Source: RPQJ01 sp963823535 (GTDB taxonomy: Bacteria; Pseudomonadota; Gammaproteobacteria; Steroidobacterales; Steroidobacteraceae). Taken from it: a DNA stretch of 64,000 bases. Shown one piece after another: positions 7,835 through 17,276 of the stretch. Each line of letters begins with the position of its first letter. The first letter of the stretch is position 1. The position numbers and the translations under genes were made by a program. Under the pieces are notes generated by a model, which worked only from the letters and a program-made list of their open reading frames with translations, did no database searches and was not told the origin of the DNA. Where the stretch lies: positions 1,054,001 to 1,118,000 of the forward strand of contig CAWGLZ010000006.1 of assembly GCA_963823535.1 (NCBI GenBank), in the 5' to 3' direction.

Positions 7835-8719
7835 ATGTCGAGGCGAGACCGGCAACCGTCACCAATGCTTCGCGCCGCGTCCCGCTGGCTTGCGACCCTC
7901 GCAATCGCATTCGGCCTCGCGGGGTGCGGGCTCGGGCTCGTGTACCCGCGGCTCGACACGGTCGTCGGCTTCTACATCGAAGGCCTGGTGACGCTCGACC
8001 CGGCGCAGGCGACGATGCTCAAGCGCACTCTTGCCGGCAATCTCGAGTGGCACCGGGAGTCGGAACTCGAGCGGTACGCGGCGTTCCTGCGGGAGATGGC
8101 GGACTCGATCGGCAACGGCGCGCCACGCGATGACTGGCTGTCGGCGGCCCGCCGGACCGAGGAGTACTGGCGCGACATCTTCGAGCAGGCAGCGCCCGGC
8201 TATACGTCGCTGGCGGCGACCTTCACGAACGCGCAGGTCGAGGAACTGCTGGCGAACCTCGAGCGGCAGGACGAGGAGGCCTGGCGCGAATTCGAGGACC
8301 GGACTCCGTCGAGGCGACAGTCGCGTCGCGAGAAGTCGCTGCGTCGAGCCGTCGAGCGGTTCACCGGTGCGCTGAGTCCCGGGCAGCGCGCGCTGGTCCG
8401 CGAGCACGTGGCGGTCTCCCCTTCGTTCATGGTGGAATGGCGCGAGAATCGTCGCGTGTGGCGCGATGCGCTGGCCGATGCGCTCGCGATACGGAGCCGT
8501 GGCGCGGAGTTCGAGTCGCGCATGTTCGTCCTGGTCGCGCGGCCCGACGATCTCTGGACGCCTCGCTACCGGGCTGCGTTCGAATCACGGCGCGATTCCC
8601 TGGCGGACCTGTTCGCCGCCCTTGACGCGACACTCACGCCCGGCCAGCGCGCCGCCGTCCGCCGCGAGCTGCTCGCGCTGGCGGACGAGGTGCAGGGCCT
8701 GGCCGGCGGGCGCGGTTGA
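7835..8719 (+). CDS. DUF6279 family lipoprotein
   Basis: 294 aa. A basic N-terminus and hydrophobic segment lead to a lipobox (LAGC) at about residue 31, so the mature protein should be lipid-anchored. The rest is helical, Arg/Glu-rich, with 'YPRLDTVVGFYIEGLVTLDPAQ' near the start, a pattern I associate with DUF6279. Two 'LSPGQRA/LTPGQRA' motifs (about 193 and 268) suggest an internal repeat. An alternative start at ATG 7865 would give a shorter signal peptide. Function unknown. Confidence 0.82.
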   Translation: MSRRDRQPSPMLRAASRWLATLAIAFGLAGCGLGLVYPRLDTVVGFYIEGLVTLDPAQATMLKRTLAGNLEWHRESELERYAAFLREMADSIGNGAPRDDWLSAARRTEEYWRDIFEQAAPGYTSLAATFTNAQVEELLANLERQDEEAWREFEDRTPSRRQSRREKSLRRAVERFTGALSPGQRALVREHVAVSPSFMVEWRENRRVWRDALADALAIRSRGAEFESRMFVLVARPDDLWTPRYRAAFESRRDSLADLFAALDATLTPGQRAAVRRELLALADEVQGLAGGRG

Positions 8720-8733
8720 GCACGGGAGCCAGC

Positions 8734-9414
8734 ATGGCCCAGCATGACGGAAAGATCTTCGGCATCGGGTTCTACAAGACGGGTACGACCACGCTCTACG
8801 ACGCGCTGCGTATGCTCGGATACCACACCGTCAACGGCGACAAGCTCGGCAGCTATCCCGGCGCCGACGACGGTGCAACGCTCATCCAGCGGATCGATGC
8901 CGGCGATTACCGGCTGCCGACCTTCGACCTGTTCGACGCGTTCACGGACAACCCGTACTTCCACATCTGGCGCCAGATCTATGAACTGTATCCGGACGCC
9001 CGCTACATCCTGACGGTTCGCGACGAAGCGGCCTGGATCGAGAGTTGCGTGCGATTCTTCCGTAACCGGCGCATCCGGCCCATGCGACTGTGGATGTTCG
9101 GCGAGCACGCGAACCCTGCGCGCGACGCGCAGAGCCGCCAGGCCTGGCTGGACGCGTACCGGGCGCACAATGCGGCCGTGCGGGACTTCTTCCGTACACG
9201 TCCCGGCCAGTACATGGAACTCGATCCGACACGGGAACCGGGGTGGCAGCGGCTGTGCGATTTTCTCGGTGCGCCCATCCCCGACCGCCCCTGGCCCCAT
9301 GCGAATCCGACCACGCGTGATGTGCCTTGGCGGCGACTGTGGCGCCGACTGCGCCAGCGAATCGGCCTGGAGGCGAGGGTTCCTGGAGCGGACGGGAACG
9401 ACCAGGAGTCGTGA
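8734..9414 (+). CDS. Sulfotransferase family protein (Sulfotransfer_4-like)
   Basis: 226 aa from ATG 8734, chosen because GGGAG lies 6 nt upstream; a TTG at 8716 overlapping the previous stop is less likely. The PAPS 5'-phosphosulfate loop is 'GFYKTGTTTL' (about 12-21), and 'ARYILTVRDEAAWIES' carries the 3'-phosphate-binding Arg/Ser region. The C-terminal segment has the basic 'WRRLWRRLRQR' tail. It would transfer sulfate from PAPS to an unknown hydroxyl or amino acceptor. It is convergent with another, unrelated sulfotransferase. Confidence 0.85.
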   Translation: MAQHDGKIFGIGFYKTGTTTLYDALRMLGYHTVNGDKLGSYPGADDGATLIQRIDAGDYRLPTFDLFDAFTDNPYFHIWRQIYELYPDARYILTVRDEAAWIESCVRFFRNRRIRPMRLWMFGEHANPARDAQSRQAWLDAYRAHNAAVRDFFRTRPGQYMELDPTREPGWQRLCDFLGAPIPDRPWPHANPTTRDVPWRRLWRRLRQRIGLEARVPGADGNDQES

Positions 9415-9466
9415 ACCGGTAGGCGCGGCGCGAGGGGCGACGCGTGCCCCCGGCCGCGGATGCGTC

Positions 9467-10309
9467 TTACACCAGATGCATGAGCAGGGCCGGCTTGTAG
9501 ACCCAGTTGCGCAGCAGCCGGCTGCCGAGCGGCTCGCGCCAGTCGGTCAGCTGGAGATTGCGCAGCCGCAACGCCGCCGTATCGGCCTCGAGATCGCCGC
9601 GGTACACCTGTCGCTGCCGCGCGTAGATCTCGCGAACGGCGAAGTCGTAGACCTGCTGGTCGAGTGAGTTGACTTCCCTGAGGCGGTCGCGGACCTCGGG
9701 CGCGTCGAGGTAGCTCAGGTCCGCCTGTTCGCGCGCCGTGTCCTGCTCGCGCTGCTTGTCCACCAGGCGGTTGACCGGGCGGTACTCGGGCCGGAAATCC
9801 GCTTCGTCCAGCCACTGGCCCAGCATCAGCAGCGATTCGTCGAACGTCTCCGTCAGTCCGACGAACCCGATGCGGCTCGCCAGCAGATCGATGGCCTTCT
9901 GGGCGCTCGCCTCGCCGGCCAGCGTCCTGGTCTGGAAGTCGTGCGTCCAGCGGGCGGCGGCCCAGCGATCGAAGTCCGCCCGGCTGTAGTGGCCGGCCTT
10001 GTTCTTGTAGTGCGACAGGTAGCGACGTACAGGATCGCGCATGAACGTCAGGTAGCGGATGTCCGGGCACTCGGCGTCGAGGTCGGAATAGGGTTTCACG
10101 TTGTGCCCGGCGATCCCGCGCAGGTGGCGGTAGATCCGCCGCACCCGGTGCAGGTCGCCGGCCGTGACGTACACGCTGCGGTCGTTCGGGTCGCTCGGAC
10201 GGCGAGAATACGGCGTGCGGATCTCGCAATGGCCCGCGCCGAACGACATCCGCAGGACGGCCCGGACCGTCCGTCCCGCGGTCTTGTCGATGTGAACGAA
10301 CGCGTACAT
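9467..10309 (-). CDS. Sulfotransferase family 2 protein (carbohydrate-type)
   Basis: 280 aa. The 5'-PSB loop is 'HIDKTAGRTV' (residues 6-15), and the 3'-PB motif is 'FMRDPVRRYLSHY' (about 109-121), the pattern of the Sulfotransfer_2 family, which includes heparan/chondroitin-type and Golgi sulfotransferases. Bacterial members modify extracellular glycans or Nod-type factors; the acceptor here is unknown. It lies 22 bp downstream of the EF-G-like gene on the same strand and may be co-transcribed with it. Confidence 0.85.
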   Translation of the reverse strand: MYAFVHIDKTAGRTVRAVLRMSFGAGHCEIRTPYSRRPSDPNDRSVYVTAGDLHRVRRIYRHLRGIAGHNVKPYSDLDAECPDIRYLTFMRDPVRRYLSHYKNKAGHYSRADFDRWAAARWTHDFQTRTLAGEASAQKAIDLLASRIGFVGLTETFDESLLMLGQWLDEADFRPEYRPVNRLVDKQREQDTAREQADLSYLDAPEVRDRLREVNSLDQQVYDFAVREIYARQRQVYRGDLEADTAALRLRNLQLTDWREPLGSRLLRNWVYKPALLMHLV

Positions 10310-10331
10310 GCGTCGTGGCCCGCCCGTCGCG

Positions 10332-12380
10332 TCAGTCCGCCTCCTCCTGGGGCTTGAACTCTCCCATCAGTTCCTGTTGCCGACGCGCCGGCACCGGATC
10401 GTAGTGGCTCAGGTCCATCGTGTAGGTGCCCTCGCCGCCGGTGATCGCCTTGAGCCGCGACAGGTAGTCCTGCAGTTCCGCGAGCGGCACCAGTGCCGCG
10501 ATCTCCGCGCGGCCGCCGGGCAAGGTGTCCTGACCGCTGATGCGCGCGCGCCGCGTCGCCAGGTCGCTGGTGACGTCGCCGATCGCCGAGAAGGGCGTAT
10601 TGATCGCGACGCGCACGATGGGTTCGAGCACGATCGGTGCCGCCTCGCGGATCGCGGTGATGAACGCTTTTTTTCCTGCTGCCACGAAGGCGACTTCCTT
10701 GGAGTCGACCGGGTGATGCTTGCCGTCGTAGACGCTCACGCGGACGTCCTGAAGCTCGAAGCCCGCGATGGCGCCCGCACCCAGGATCTGCCGCACGCCC
10801 TTTTCGACGGCGGGGATGAACTGGCCCGGGATCGCGCCGCCCACGACGTCGTCCACGAACTCGAAGCCTGCGCCGCGCTCGAGTGGTTCGACGCGCAGGT
10901 ACACCTCGCCGAACTGCCCGGCGCCACCCGTCTGCTTCTTGTGCCGATGGTGACCTTCCGCCGGCCGCGTGATGGTCTCCCGGTAGGGAATGCTCGGCGG
11001 GCTCGTCTTCACGGGGACGCCGTAACGCTCGGTCATGCGCTGGAGCATCACCTTGAGGTGCAGGTCGCCGAGGCCGTACAGCACCGTCTCGTTCTGCGCG
11101 TTGTGGTGCTCGACGCGCACGCACGGATCCTCGGCCAGCAGCCGATGCAGGGACTCCGACAGCTTTTGCTCGTCGCCCCGCTTCTCGGCGTGGATGGCGA
11201 GCCCGAGCATCGGCGGCGGGAACGAGACCGACTTGAGGTGATGGTGGTCCTCGTCGTGGGAGTCGTGCAGCACGGCGTCGAAGTGCAGTTCGTCGATCTT
11301 GGGGACGGCGCAGATGTCACCGGGGATTGCCTGGGGGATCTCCGCATGCTCCTTTCCCTGCAGCTGGTAAAGGTGGGCGATCTTGATGGGCTTGCGGCCG
11401 TCCCCGACCAGCAGTTGCGACCCGGCCTGCACGGTGCCCTGGTGCACGCGGAAGATGCCAAGCTTGCCGACGAACGGGTCGATCGTGACCTTGAACACGT
11501 GTGCGATGACGTGTTTCGACGGATCCGGGGAGATCTCGACGCGGACCGCGTTCGCGCCCTCGCCCTTGAGGAACGGCGGCGGGTTTCCCTCCGTCGGATT
11601 CGGCGCGAGACGCAGCAGCACGTCCATCAGCTCAGGGATGCCGGCCCCCGTTTCCGCCGAGCAGAAGCAGATCGGCACCAGGTGGTCCTCGCGCAGTGCC
11701 TGCTCGAACGGGTCGTGGAGCTGGTCCGGGGACAGCTCCTCGCCCTGCTCGAGGTAGAGCGCCATGAGTTCCTCGTCGACCTCGACCACCTGGTCGATGA
11801 TCTCGGTGTGGGCCGCCTCGACGGTGGAAAAATCGGCCTTCTTGCCGTGTGGCTGGAAGAAGCAGTCGACGATCGACTGGCCGTCCTCGGCAGGCAGGTT
11901 GAGCGGCAGGCAGGCCTTGCCGAAGATCTCGCGGATTTCTTCGAGGACCTCCTCCGTGCGCGCTTCGCGACTGTCGATCTTGTTGACCACGATCATGCGG
12001 CAGAGGCCGCGCGCCTTCGCGAACTCCATCATGCGCCGGGTCATGGGCTCGACGCCGTTCACCGCGCTCACGACGATCACGGCGGTCTCCACGGCCTCGA
12101 GTGCTACGAGGCTGCGGCCCAGGAAATCGGGGTACCCCGGCGTGTCGATGATGTTGACCCGGCGGCCTTCTGTCTCGAAGCCGCAGATCGCCGCGTCGAG
12201 TGAATGCAACAACGCCTTTTCCTGCGGATCGAAGTCGCAGACCGTCGTGCCTCGGGCAAGCGACCCCTTGGACCGGATGGCTCCGGACTGCGCGAGCAAG
12301 GCCTCGGCCAGCAGCGTCTTGCCCGCGCCTGCCTGGCCCACGAGGGCAATGTTGCGGATATCCGCCGTCGTATAGGGCAT
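10332..12380 (-). CDS. Elongation factor G-like GTPase (EF-G2 type)
   Basis: 682 aa. G-motifs are visible: GQAGAGKT (about 15-22), DTPGYPDF and NKID. Domains II to V follow, with 'GDICAVPKIDELHFDAVL' and 'GSVSVYDGKHHPVDS'-like stretches of EF-G domain IV. The G1 loop and the short N-terminus ('MPYTTADIRNIALVGQ') are typical of the second EF-G-like group rather than the main FusA, which would normally sit beside rpsL/rpsG. Role in translocation or ribosome recycling is not certain. GGAGG 7 nt upstream supports the start. Confidence 0.88.
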   Translation of the reverse strand: MPYTTADIRNIALVGQAGAGKTLLAEALLAQSGAIRSKGSLARGTTVCDFDPQEKALLHSLDAAICGFETEGRRVNIIDTPGYPDFLGRSLVALEAVETAVIVVSAVNGVEPMTRRMMEFAKARGLCRMIVVNKIDSREARTEEVLEEIREIFGKACLPLNLPAEDGQSIVDCFFQPHGKKADFSTVEAAHTEIIDQVVEVDEELMALYLEQGEELSPDQLHDPFEQALREDHLVPICFCSAETGAGIPELMDVLLRLAPNPTEGNPPPFLKGEGANAVRVEISPDPSKHVIAHVFKVTIDPFVGKLGIFRVHQGTVQAGSQLLVGDGRKPIKIAHLYQLQGKEHAEIPQAIPGDICAVPKIDELHFDAVLHDSHDEDHHHLKSVSFPPPMLGLAIHAEKRGDEQKLSESLHRLLAEDPCVRVEHHNAQNETVLYGLGDLHLKVMLQRMTERYGVPVKTSPPSIPYRETITRPAEGHHRHKKQTGGAGQFGEVYLRVEPLERGAGFEFVDDVVGGAIPGQFIPAVEKGVRQILGAGAIAGFELQDVRVSVYDGKHHPVDSKEVAFVAAGKKAFITAIREAAPIVLEPIVRVAINTPFSAIGDVTSDLATRRARISGQDTLPGGRAEIAALVPLAELQDYLSRLKAITGGEGTYTMDLSHYDPVPARRQQELMGEFKPQEEAD

Positions 12381-12539
12381 TTGATGCCTCCATTGTGCTT
12401 CTGATGCGTGATGAGAGCATACGCCGGGCCCTCCGGTAGGCTATAGAGGCGTTTGCCGGGATTGGCTTGCAGGCCGGATCAAGGTAGAAAGCCGGTACTC
12501 GTGGCGGTAATCCGGCCGCTGTCCTTGGGGATACAGGGA

Positions 12540-13934
12540 ATGACGACGGGCAAGCGGGCCCTGATCGTGGATGATTCGCGCTCGGCCCGGGTGATCCTGA
12601 GCCGTATGCTCGAGCAGCATGGCCTCGCCGTGGATACGGCCGAGTCCGCGGAACAGGCGCTCGAGTACCTGCAGCAGAACCGCCCGGACGTGATCTTCAT
12701 GGATCACCTCATGCCGGGCATGGACGGTTTCCAGGCCGTACAGCTCATCAAGGGCGATCCGCAGACGGCGACGATCCCGCTGATGATGTACACGTCGCAG
12801 GAAGGCGAGTTGTACGTCAGCCAGGCCCGGGCGCTCGGTGCCGTGGGCGTGCTGCCGAAGACGGTGCGCCCGGTCGACGTGTCCCGGGTGCTCTACCAGT
12901 TGCACCTGTTGCCGGATCGACGGCAGCAGCGCTCCGCCCTGTTCGACGCCCGGGCGGCGGCGGCGGCCGCCATGGAGCGGGAAGCCGGAACTGCGCCCGC
13001 CGAAGACCGCGCCCTGCCGGAGACGGCGCCGGCGGCCGGCTGGGCGGTACCGGCGAGCGCGTTCTCGGAACTGCAGGCCAGCCTGCGCCAGTCCGTGCAG
13101 CAGCTGGTGAAAGACCAGCTCGCCGAGCAGCGGCGGTTCATGCTGGCGACGTTCGAGGCGTTCGCGCGCCGCATGAGCAGCGAGATCAAGGAGGGCATCA
13201 GCCGGGTACCCGTCCCCGCCGTGGTCGAGCCCCTGCCGCCCGCCACGCCGCCGGTCCCCTGGTGGCCGGTGACCCTGACCGCGATGCTCGCGGCCGTGCC
13301 GGCGGCGATCCTGGGCGTCCTCTACTGGCAGGCGATCGAGAGCCACGGGCAGCTGGCGCGGGAACTCGAGGAATCCCGCGGCAAGGTGGCCGCCGCCGCT
13401 GCGGTCGCCGCAGCGCTGCCGGTCCAGGCCGCTGCCGGTCCGGCGCCCACCGCGGACGAAGGCCTGTCCCCGCCGGCGGGACCGCTGGCCGTGGAGTACG
13501 TCCCCTACGGCGAGACGCCGTTCGCGAATGCCCGGCTCGAGCGCCTGCGCGGGATTGCCGCCACGCTCGAGGCGCAGCGCTTCCGGGGCAGCATCGTCGT
13601 CGAGAACTACATCGGAGACTTCTGCCTGACGGGCAACGCCGGCGAAGGGTTCGCGGTGGCCGATGCGGCCCTGCCCTCGCAGAAGTGCGATCTCGTCGGT
13701 AATCCTTTCGAGGACACGCTTTCGCCGGCTCAACGCCAGTCCGTCGGTTTTGCGAACTTCGCTGCCACGTTGCGCCAGCGGACCGGTGGCGCGATCACGG
13801 TCGATACGGTGAGTGCAGGCCGGCGCAACCCGGTGGCATATCCGGAGCAGGGAGAGGGCAGCACCGCCGGTGAGTGGAATGCGGTCGCGGCCCGGAACAA
13901 CCGCGTCGAGTTCCGCCTCGTGCCGGGCGAATGA
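12540..13934 (+). CDS. Receiver domain fused through a membrane helix to a periplasmic domain
   Basis: 464 aa from ATG 12540. Residues 5-120 form a complete CheY-type receiver: acidic pair D11/D12, phospho-acceptor D55 (FMDHLMPGMDG), T85 and K107. An Ala/Gln-rich linker leads to a membrane helix at about 241-263 (WWPVTLTAMLAAVPAAILGV). A possible coiled stretch (264-290) and a C-terminal domain (about 315-464) follow. That domain has two cysteines near 364 and 379 and ends in 'AARNNRVEFRLV', reminiscent of OmpA-like folds but without their clear motif. A receiver on the cytoplasmic side of a single-pass membrane protein is unusual. Function unknown. Confidence 0.8.
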   Translation: MTTGKRALIVDDSRSARVILSRMLEQHGLAVDTAESAEQALEYLQQNRPDVIFMDHLMPGMDGFQAVQLIKGDPQTATIPLMMYTSQEGELYVSQARALGAVGVLPKTVRPVDVSRVLYQLHLLPDRRQQRSALFDARAAAAAAMEREAGTAPAEDRALPETAPAAGWAVPASAFSELQASLRQSVQQLVKDQLAEQRRFMLATFEAFARRMSSEIKEGISRVPVPAVVEPLPPATPPVPWWPVTLTAMLAAVPAAILGVLYWQAIESHGQLARELEESRGKVAAAAAVAAALPVQAAAGPAPTADEGLSPPAGPLAVEYVPYGETPFANARLERLRGIAATLEAQRFRGSIVVENYIGDFCLTGNAGEGFAVADAALPSQKCDLVGNPFEDTLSPAQRQSVGFANFAATLRQRTGGAITVDTVSAGRRNPVAYPEQGEGSTAGEWNAVAARNNRVEFRLVPGE

Positions 13935-13968
13935 TGACGGAGATGCGCAGGGAGGCGCTGGCACGACG

Positions 13969-14979
13969 GTGAGCGGGGCCGCCCTGGAATCGATGTCCGG
14001 CGCGTTCCGTCCGCCGGCATGGCTCGCCAATCCGCACGCCCAGTCGATCTTTCCGAGCCTGCCCTTCCGCCGGCCGGGCGTCGAGCGGCGTTGCCGGATA
14101 CTGCTCGAGGTTTCCCGGGACGAAATTCTCGATTGCGGCGAAGGCGTCCGGCTGCTCGCTCACCGGGCGACGCAGGCGACGATCGGTCGTCCGCCTGCCA
14201 CGCGCATGGCCGTGCTGCTCCACGGCTGGGAGGGCAGCGCCGACTCCCTCTACGTGCTGTCGCTCGGGCAGTTCCTGCTCGACCGGGGTTTCGACGTCGT
14301 TCGCCTGAACCTGCGCGATCACGGCGACAGTCATCATCTCAACGAGGAGATCTTCCACTCCTGCCGCATCCGCGAGGTCGTCGGCGCCGTCCGGCGACTG
14401 CAGGAGATGGAGCCCGACCGAGGAATGAACCTCGTCGGATTCTCGCTCGGCGGAAACTTCTTCCTGCGTGTCGGCGCCCGCGCCGCGCAGGCAGGCCTGC
14501 GCCTCGAACAGGTCGTCGCGATCTGTCCCGTGCTCGACCCCGGGCACACCCTGGTGCGACTCGAGCGCGGCTGGGCCCTGTACCGCAACTACTTCGTCTG
14601 GAAGTGGAAGCGTTCGTTACGCACGAAGCAGGCGGCGTGGCCCCGGCGCTACGACCTCACCGACGCGCTGGCGCTCACCAATCTCACGGACATGACCGAC
14701 CACCTCGTCCGCGTCTACGGGGGCTATCCGTCCCTCGCGGAATACCTGCGCGGTTACGCGATCGTCGACGACGCACTCGCGAGTCTCGCGAATCCGACGC
14801 GGATCATCTCGGCGGCCGACGACCCGATCATCCCGGCGTCGGACCTTGCGCGGCTGGCGCGTCCGCCCGCGCTGTCCGTCACCTGCACCGAGCTCGGCGG
14901 GCATTGCGGCTTCTACGACGCGCAACGCGGCAGCACCTGGATCGAGCGGGAGGTCTGCGCGACGCTCGGAGCCGCCTGA
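13969..14979 (+). CDS. YheT-like alpha/beta hydrolase
   Basis: 336 aa if GTG 13969 is the start (GGAGG 13 nt upstream); ATG 13993 is an alternative giving 328 aa. The N-terminal 'PPAWLANPHAQSIFPSL' is the typical YheT/EMB8 opening. The core has 'LHGWEGSADSLY' (oxyanion region), a nucleophile elbow 'GFSLGGNF' with Ser, an Asp in 'ISAADDPIIP', and the catalytic His in 'GGHCGFYD'. YheT-like hydrolases are predicted esterases of uncertain substrate. Two-thirds of the way in, 'YFVWKWKRSLRTKQAAWP' is a basic helix typical of the family. Confidence 0.88.
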   Translation: MSGAALESMSGAFRPPAWLANPHAQSIFPSLPFRRPGVERRCRILLEVSRDEILDCGEGVRLLAHRATQATIGRPPATRMAVLLHGWEGSADSLYVLSLGQFLLDRGFDVVRLNLRDHGDSHHLNEEIFHSCRIREVVGAVRRLQEMEPDRGMNLVGFSLGGNFFLRVGARAAQAGLRLEQVVAICPVLDPGHTLVRLERGWALYRNYFVWKWKRSLRTKQAAWPRRYDLTDALALTNLTDMTDHLVRVYGGYPSLAEYLRGYAIVDDALASLANPTRIISAADDPIIPASDLARLARPPALSVTCTELGGHCGFYDAQRGSTWIEREVCATLGAA

Positions 14980-15069
14980 CGACCGCTTCCGTTCGGCACC
15001 CTGGCCGTGGTCTCCGCCAGCGAGCGCCGGTTAGAGCCGTGGCCCGCCGGCGTGGCGAGCCGGGTATCG

Positions 15070-16521
15070 CTAGGTCGATGCGCCGCGCCGCGCCATCTCG
15101 CCGCGCCAGCGTGCATAGCGCGCGGCGAGCACGGCGTCTCCGCATGGCGCGAAGCTGCACTCGACCGCCACCGCGGACCACGATGCGGGTGCACCGGCCG
15201 CCAGGAAAGCGACACCGCGCGCGGTCGCTTCACCGAGCAGGTACCGCTCGACGACGAGGCCGCTGAGGTCGGCCAGGGCGCGACAGAGATAGTCGCAACG
15301 GGCAAGGCCGCCCGTGATGCGGATGCGATCGAGCGTCGCCGATCGTCGCAGCGCCTCGAGGTTCACGTGCAGCAGGAAGACGATGCTTTCGATCACCGCG
15401 ACGAGGCGGTCGTCGTCGCTGCCGTCGCCCACGAACTCGACGGGAAAGTCCGCGATCCAGAACGGGGCGCCGAGACCGCCGACGCCGTTCATGAACAATG
15501 GCGGTTCCGCTCCGGCGGTTCGCGCGGCTGGCAGGCGGGCGAGCGCGCGATCGACATCAAGGGCCACGTGGCCGCGCAGCCAGTCGAGGGCGGCCGCAGC
15601 CCCGTTGACGGTGCCCTCGTGGCTGTGGACCGTGGCTGCCGTGTCGGCGTAGAGCACGCTGCGCAGCAGGCCGTCCGGCAGGGGAGCGCCGTCGGGCACC
15701 ACGCGCTGGATGAATGCGCCCGTCCCCACGTTGACCAGAGCGGTGTCGGCCGACGGCTGGCCGAAGGCGAAGGCGGCGGCCGACTGGTCGCCCGTGCATG
15801 CCACGAGCGGTACGTCGCTTCCGCCGGCGACGAGGTGGCCGAACGCGTGACGCGTCGGCACGCAGGCTGGAAGCACTGCACGCGGGATACCGAACAGATC
15901 CAGCAGCTCGATCGACCAGTCGAGCGCCGTCGGGTCGAACAGCAGGGTCCGCGACGCGTTGGCCGGATCGGCGACGCAGGGACGCTCCCGCGCCAGGCGG
16001 TGCGTCAGAAAGCTCGACAAGGGACCGGCGACAGCGGCAGCCCCGGCCATGGCGCGACGGACATCGGGCAGGTGTTCGAGACACCAGCGCAGCTTGCTCG
16101 CCCCGTAGTGCGGGGAGAGGGGCAGGCCGGTGATCTCGCGGACGCGCCGGGCCGCCGGCCGGAGACGCGCCAGCCAGTCGGCGTTGCGGCGGTCCTGCCA
16201 CGAGATGGCCTCGCTCAGTGCGCGCCCGCTCGCCCGATCCCAGCACACGATCGTCGAGCGCTGCGTCGCGAGCCCGGCGGCAACGGCCTGCCGGCCGTGC
16301 ATCCCGGCCGCCTCCAGGGCGTCCTCGGCGGCCAGCCGCAGTGAGCGGACGATCTCCTCCGGGTCGTGTTCGACGCGGTCATGGCCCTCGCGCCGCGTCG
16401 TGACGGGCACGTGGGCGTGCGCGAGTTCGGATCCCGACGCGTCGAAGACGACCGCGCGGCTGGCGTGGCTGCCCTGGTCGAGTGCGAGGACGATGCCCGG
16501 TGCGGGCCGCTCACTCACCAT
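15070..16521 (-). CDS. FGGY-family carbohydrate kinase (glycerol kinase-like)
   Basis: 483 aa. The N-terminal ATPase fold has 'LALDQGSHASRAVVFD' and 'SWQDRRNADWL'; the substrate Asp lies in 'ACTGDQSAAAFAFGQ', and the adenosine motif is 'ITGGLARCDYLCRALADL'. This is the glycerol/xylulokinase superfamily, nearest to GlpK by eye, though 'NVGTGAFIQR' differs from the GlpK consensus (YGTGCF), so another polyol is possible. It overlaps the upstream glycerophosphodiesterase gene by 7 bp, consistent with glycerophosphodiester or glycerol salvage. Confidence 0.85.
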   Translation of the reverse strand: MVSERPAPGIVLALDQGSHASRAVVFDASGSELAHAHVPVTTRREGHDRVEHDPEEIVRSLRLAAEDALEAAGMHGRQAVAAGLATQRSTIVCWDRASGRALSEAISWQDRRNADWLARLRPAARRVREITGLPLSPHYGASKLRWCLEHLPDVRRAMAGAAAVAGPLSSFLTHRLARERPCVADPANASRTLLFDPTALDWSIELLDLFGIPRAVLPACVPTRHAFGHLVAGGSDVPLVACTGDQSAAAFAFGQPSADTALVNVGTGAFIQRVVPDGAPLPDGLLRSVLYADTAATVHSHEGTVNGAAAALDWLRGHVALDVDRALARLPAARTAGAEPPLFMNGVGGLGAPFWIADFPVEFVGDGSDDDRLVAVIESIVFLLHVNLEALRRSATLDRIRITGGLARCDYLCRALADLSGLVVERYLLGEATARGVAFLAAGAPASWSAVAVECSFAPCGDAVLAARYARWRGEMARRGAST

Positions 16522-17276
16522 GTGTGCCGGTTGTCCTCAAATGCCTTGCTCAGGCCGCGGACCGCCATCGTCTCGACGAATCGCGCACCGCGCGCCTGAC
16601 ACTCGCGGGCCGTCCTCAGGTCGCGGACTTCGTACAGGGCCCATTCCCACGGTCCGGTCCACAGTGGCTCGACGTGTGTCGGCAGGCGTTCGAGATTCGA
16701 GAACAGGAACTCGGGCGCCAGCGCTGCCGCCTCCGCCTGCGTCGCCTCGGCGTAGTCCGGCAGCACCCAGCCGATGCGGGCCCCCGTCATCGCACGCAGG
16801 ATCTTCACGCTCACGAGATCGAACGAGATCAGCACGCAGCGATCCATCACGGGCCGCAGGATGTCGGTGATCCGCCGCAGGACGATTTCACGCCCGAACT
16901 TCCGGATGCTCGAGCGCTTGATCTCGACGAATGCCGTGACACCGTCCCAGTTCGCGAGGGCGTCGACGGTCTGTGCGAGCGACGGCGCACAGGTGAACGC
17001 GTGGCGATGACCGAGTCGTGCGATCTCCCCGACCGGAATCTCCGACAGGATTGTCCAGGTCAGGTCGTGCACGCTGTCGGGTCGTCTCGCGACACGGGCG
17101 AGATCGGCGTCGTGGAAAAGCACCGGCACCATGTCGCTGGTCAGCTGCACGTCGAACTCGAGGAACTTCACCCCGAGTTCGACGGCGGATTCGAGCGCCG
17201 GAAGCGTGTTCTCGGGGAACTCGGCGGCGTTGCCGCGATGCGCAATGATTTCGGGGAGGGACGCTGTGGGACTCAT
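16515..17276 (-). CDS. Glycerophosphodiester phosphodiesterase
   Basis: 253 aa, no signal peptide, so probably cytoplasmic (UgpQ-like). Catalytic and metal residues are visible in 'IIAHRGNAAEFPENTLPALE' (His-Arg and Glu-Asn), 'EFDVQLTSD' and 'VLFHDADLAR', followed by 'AFVEIKR'. The enzyme splits glycerophosphodiesters to glycerol-3-phosphate and an alcohol. It is the first gene of an overlapping pair with an FGGY kinase. About 240 bp upstream are non-coding, so the promoter should lie within 17277-17370. Confidence 0.92.
   Translation of the reverse strand: MSPTASLPEIIAHRGNAAEFPENTLPALESAVELGVKFLEFDVQLTSDMVPVLFHDADLARVARRPDSVHDLTWTILSEIPVGEIARLGHRHAFTCAPSLAQTVDALANWDGVTAFVEIKRSSIRKFGREIVLRRITDILRPVMDRCVLISFDLVSVKILRAMTGARIGWVLPDYAEATQAEAAALAPEFLFSNLERLPTHVEPLWTGPWEWALYEVRDLRTARECQARGARFVETMAVRGLSKAFEDNRHTW

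Noticed and set aside
10308..12203. Open plus-strand frame of 631 codons over the EF-G-like gene
   Set aside because: Antisense shadow of a clear GTPase gene with all G motifs.
15000..15069. Inverted GC-rich repeats between the convergent hydrolase and FGGY kinase genes
   Set aside because: Arms are imperfect and overlapping; no single convincing hairpin or T-run.
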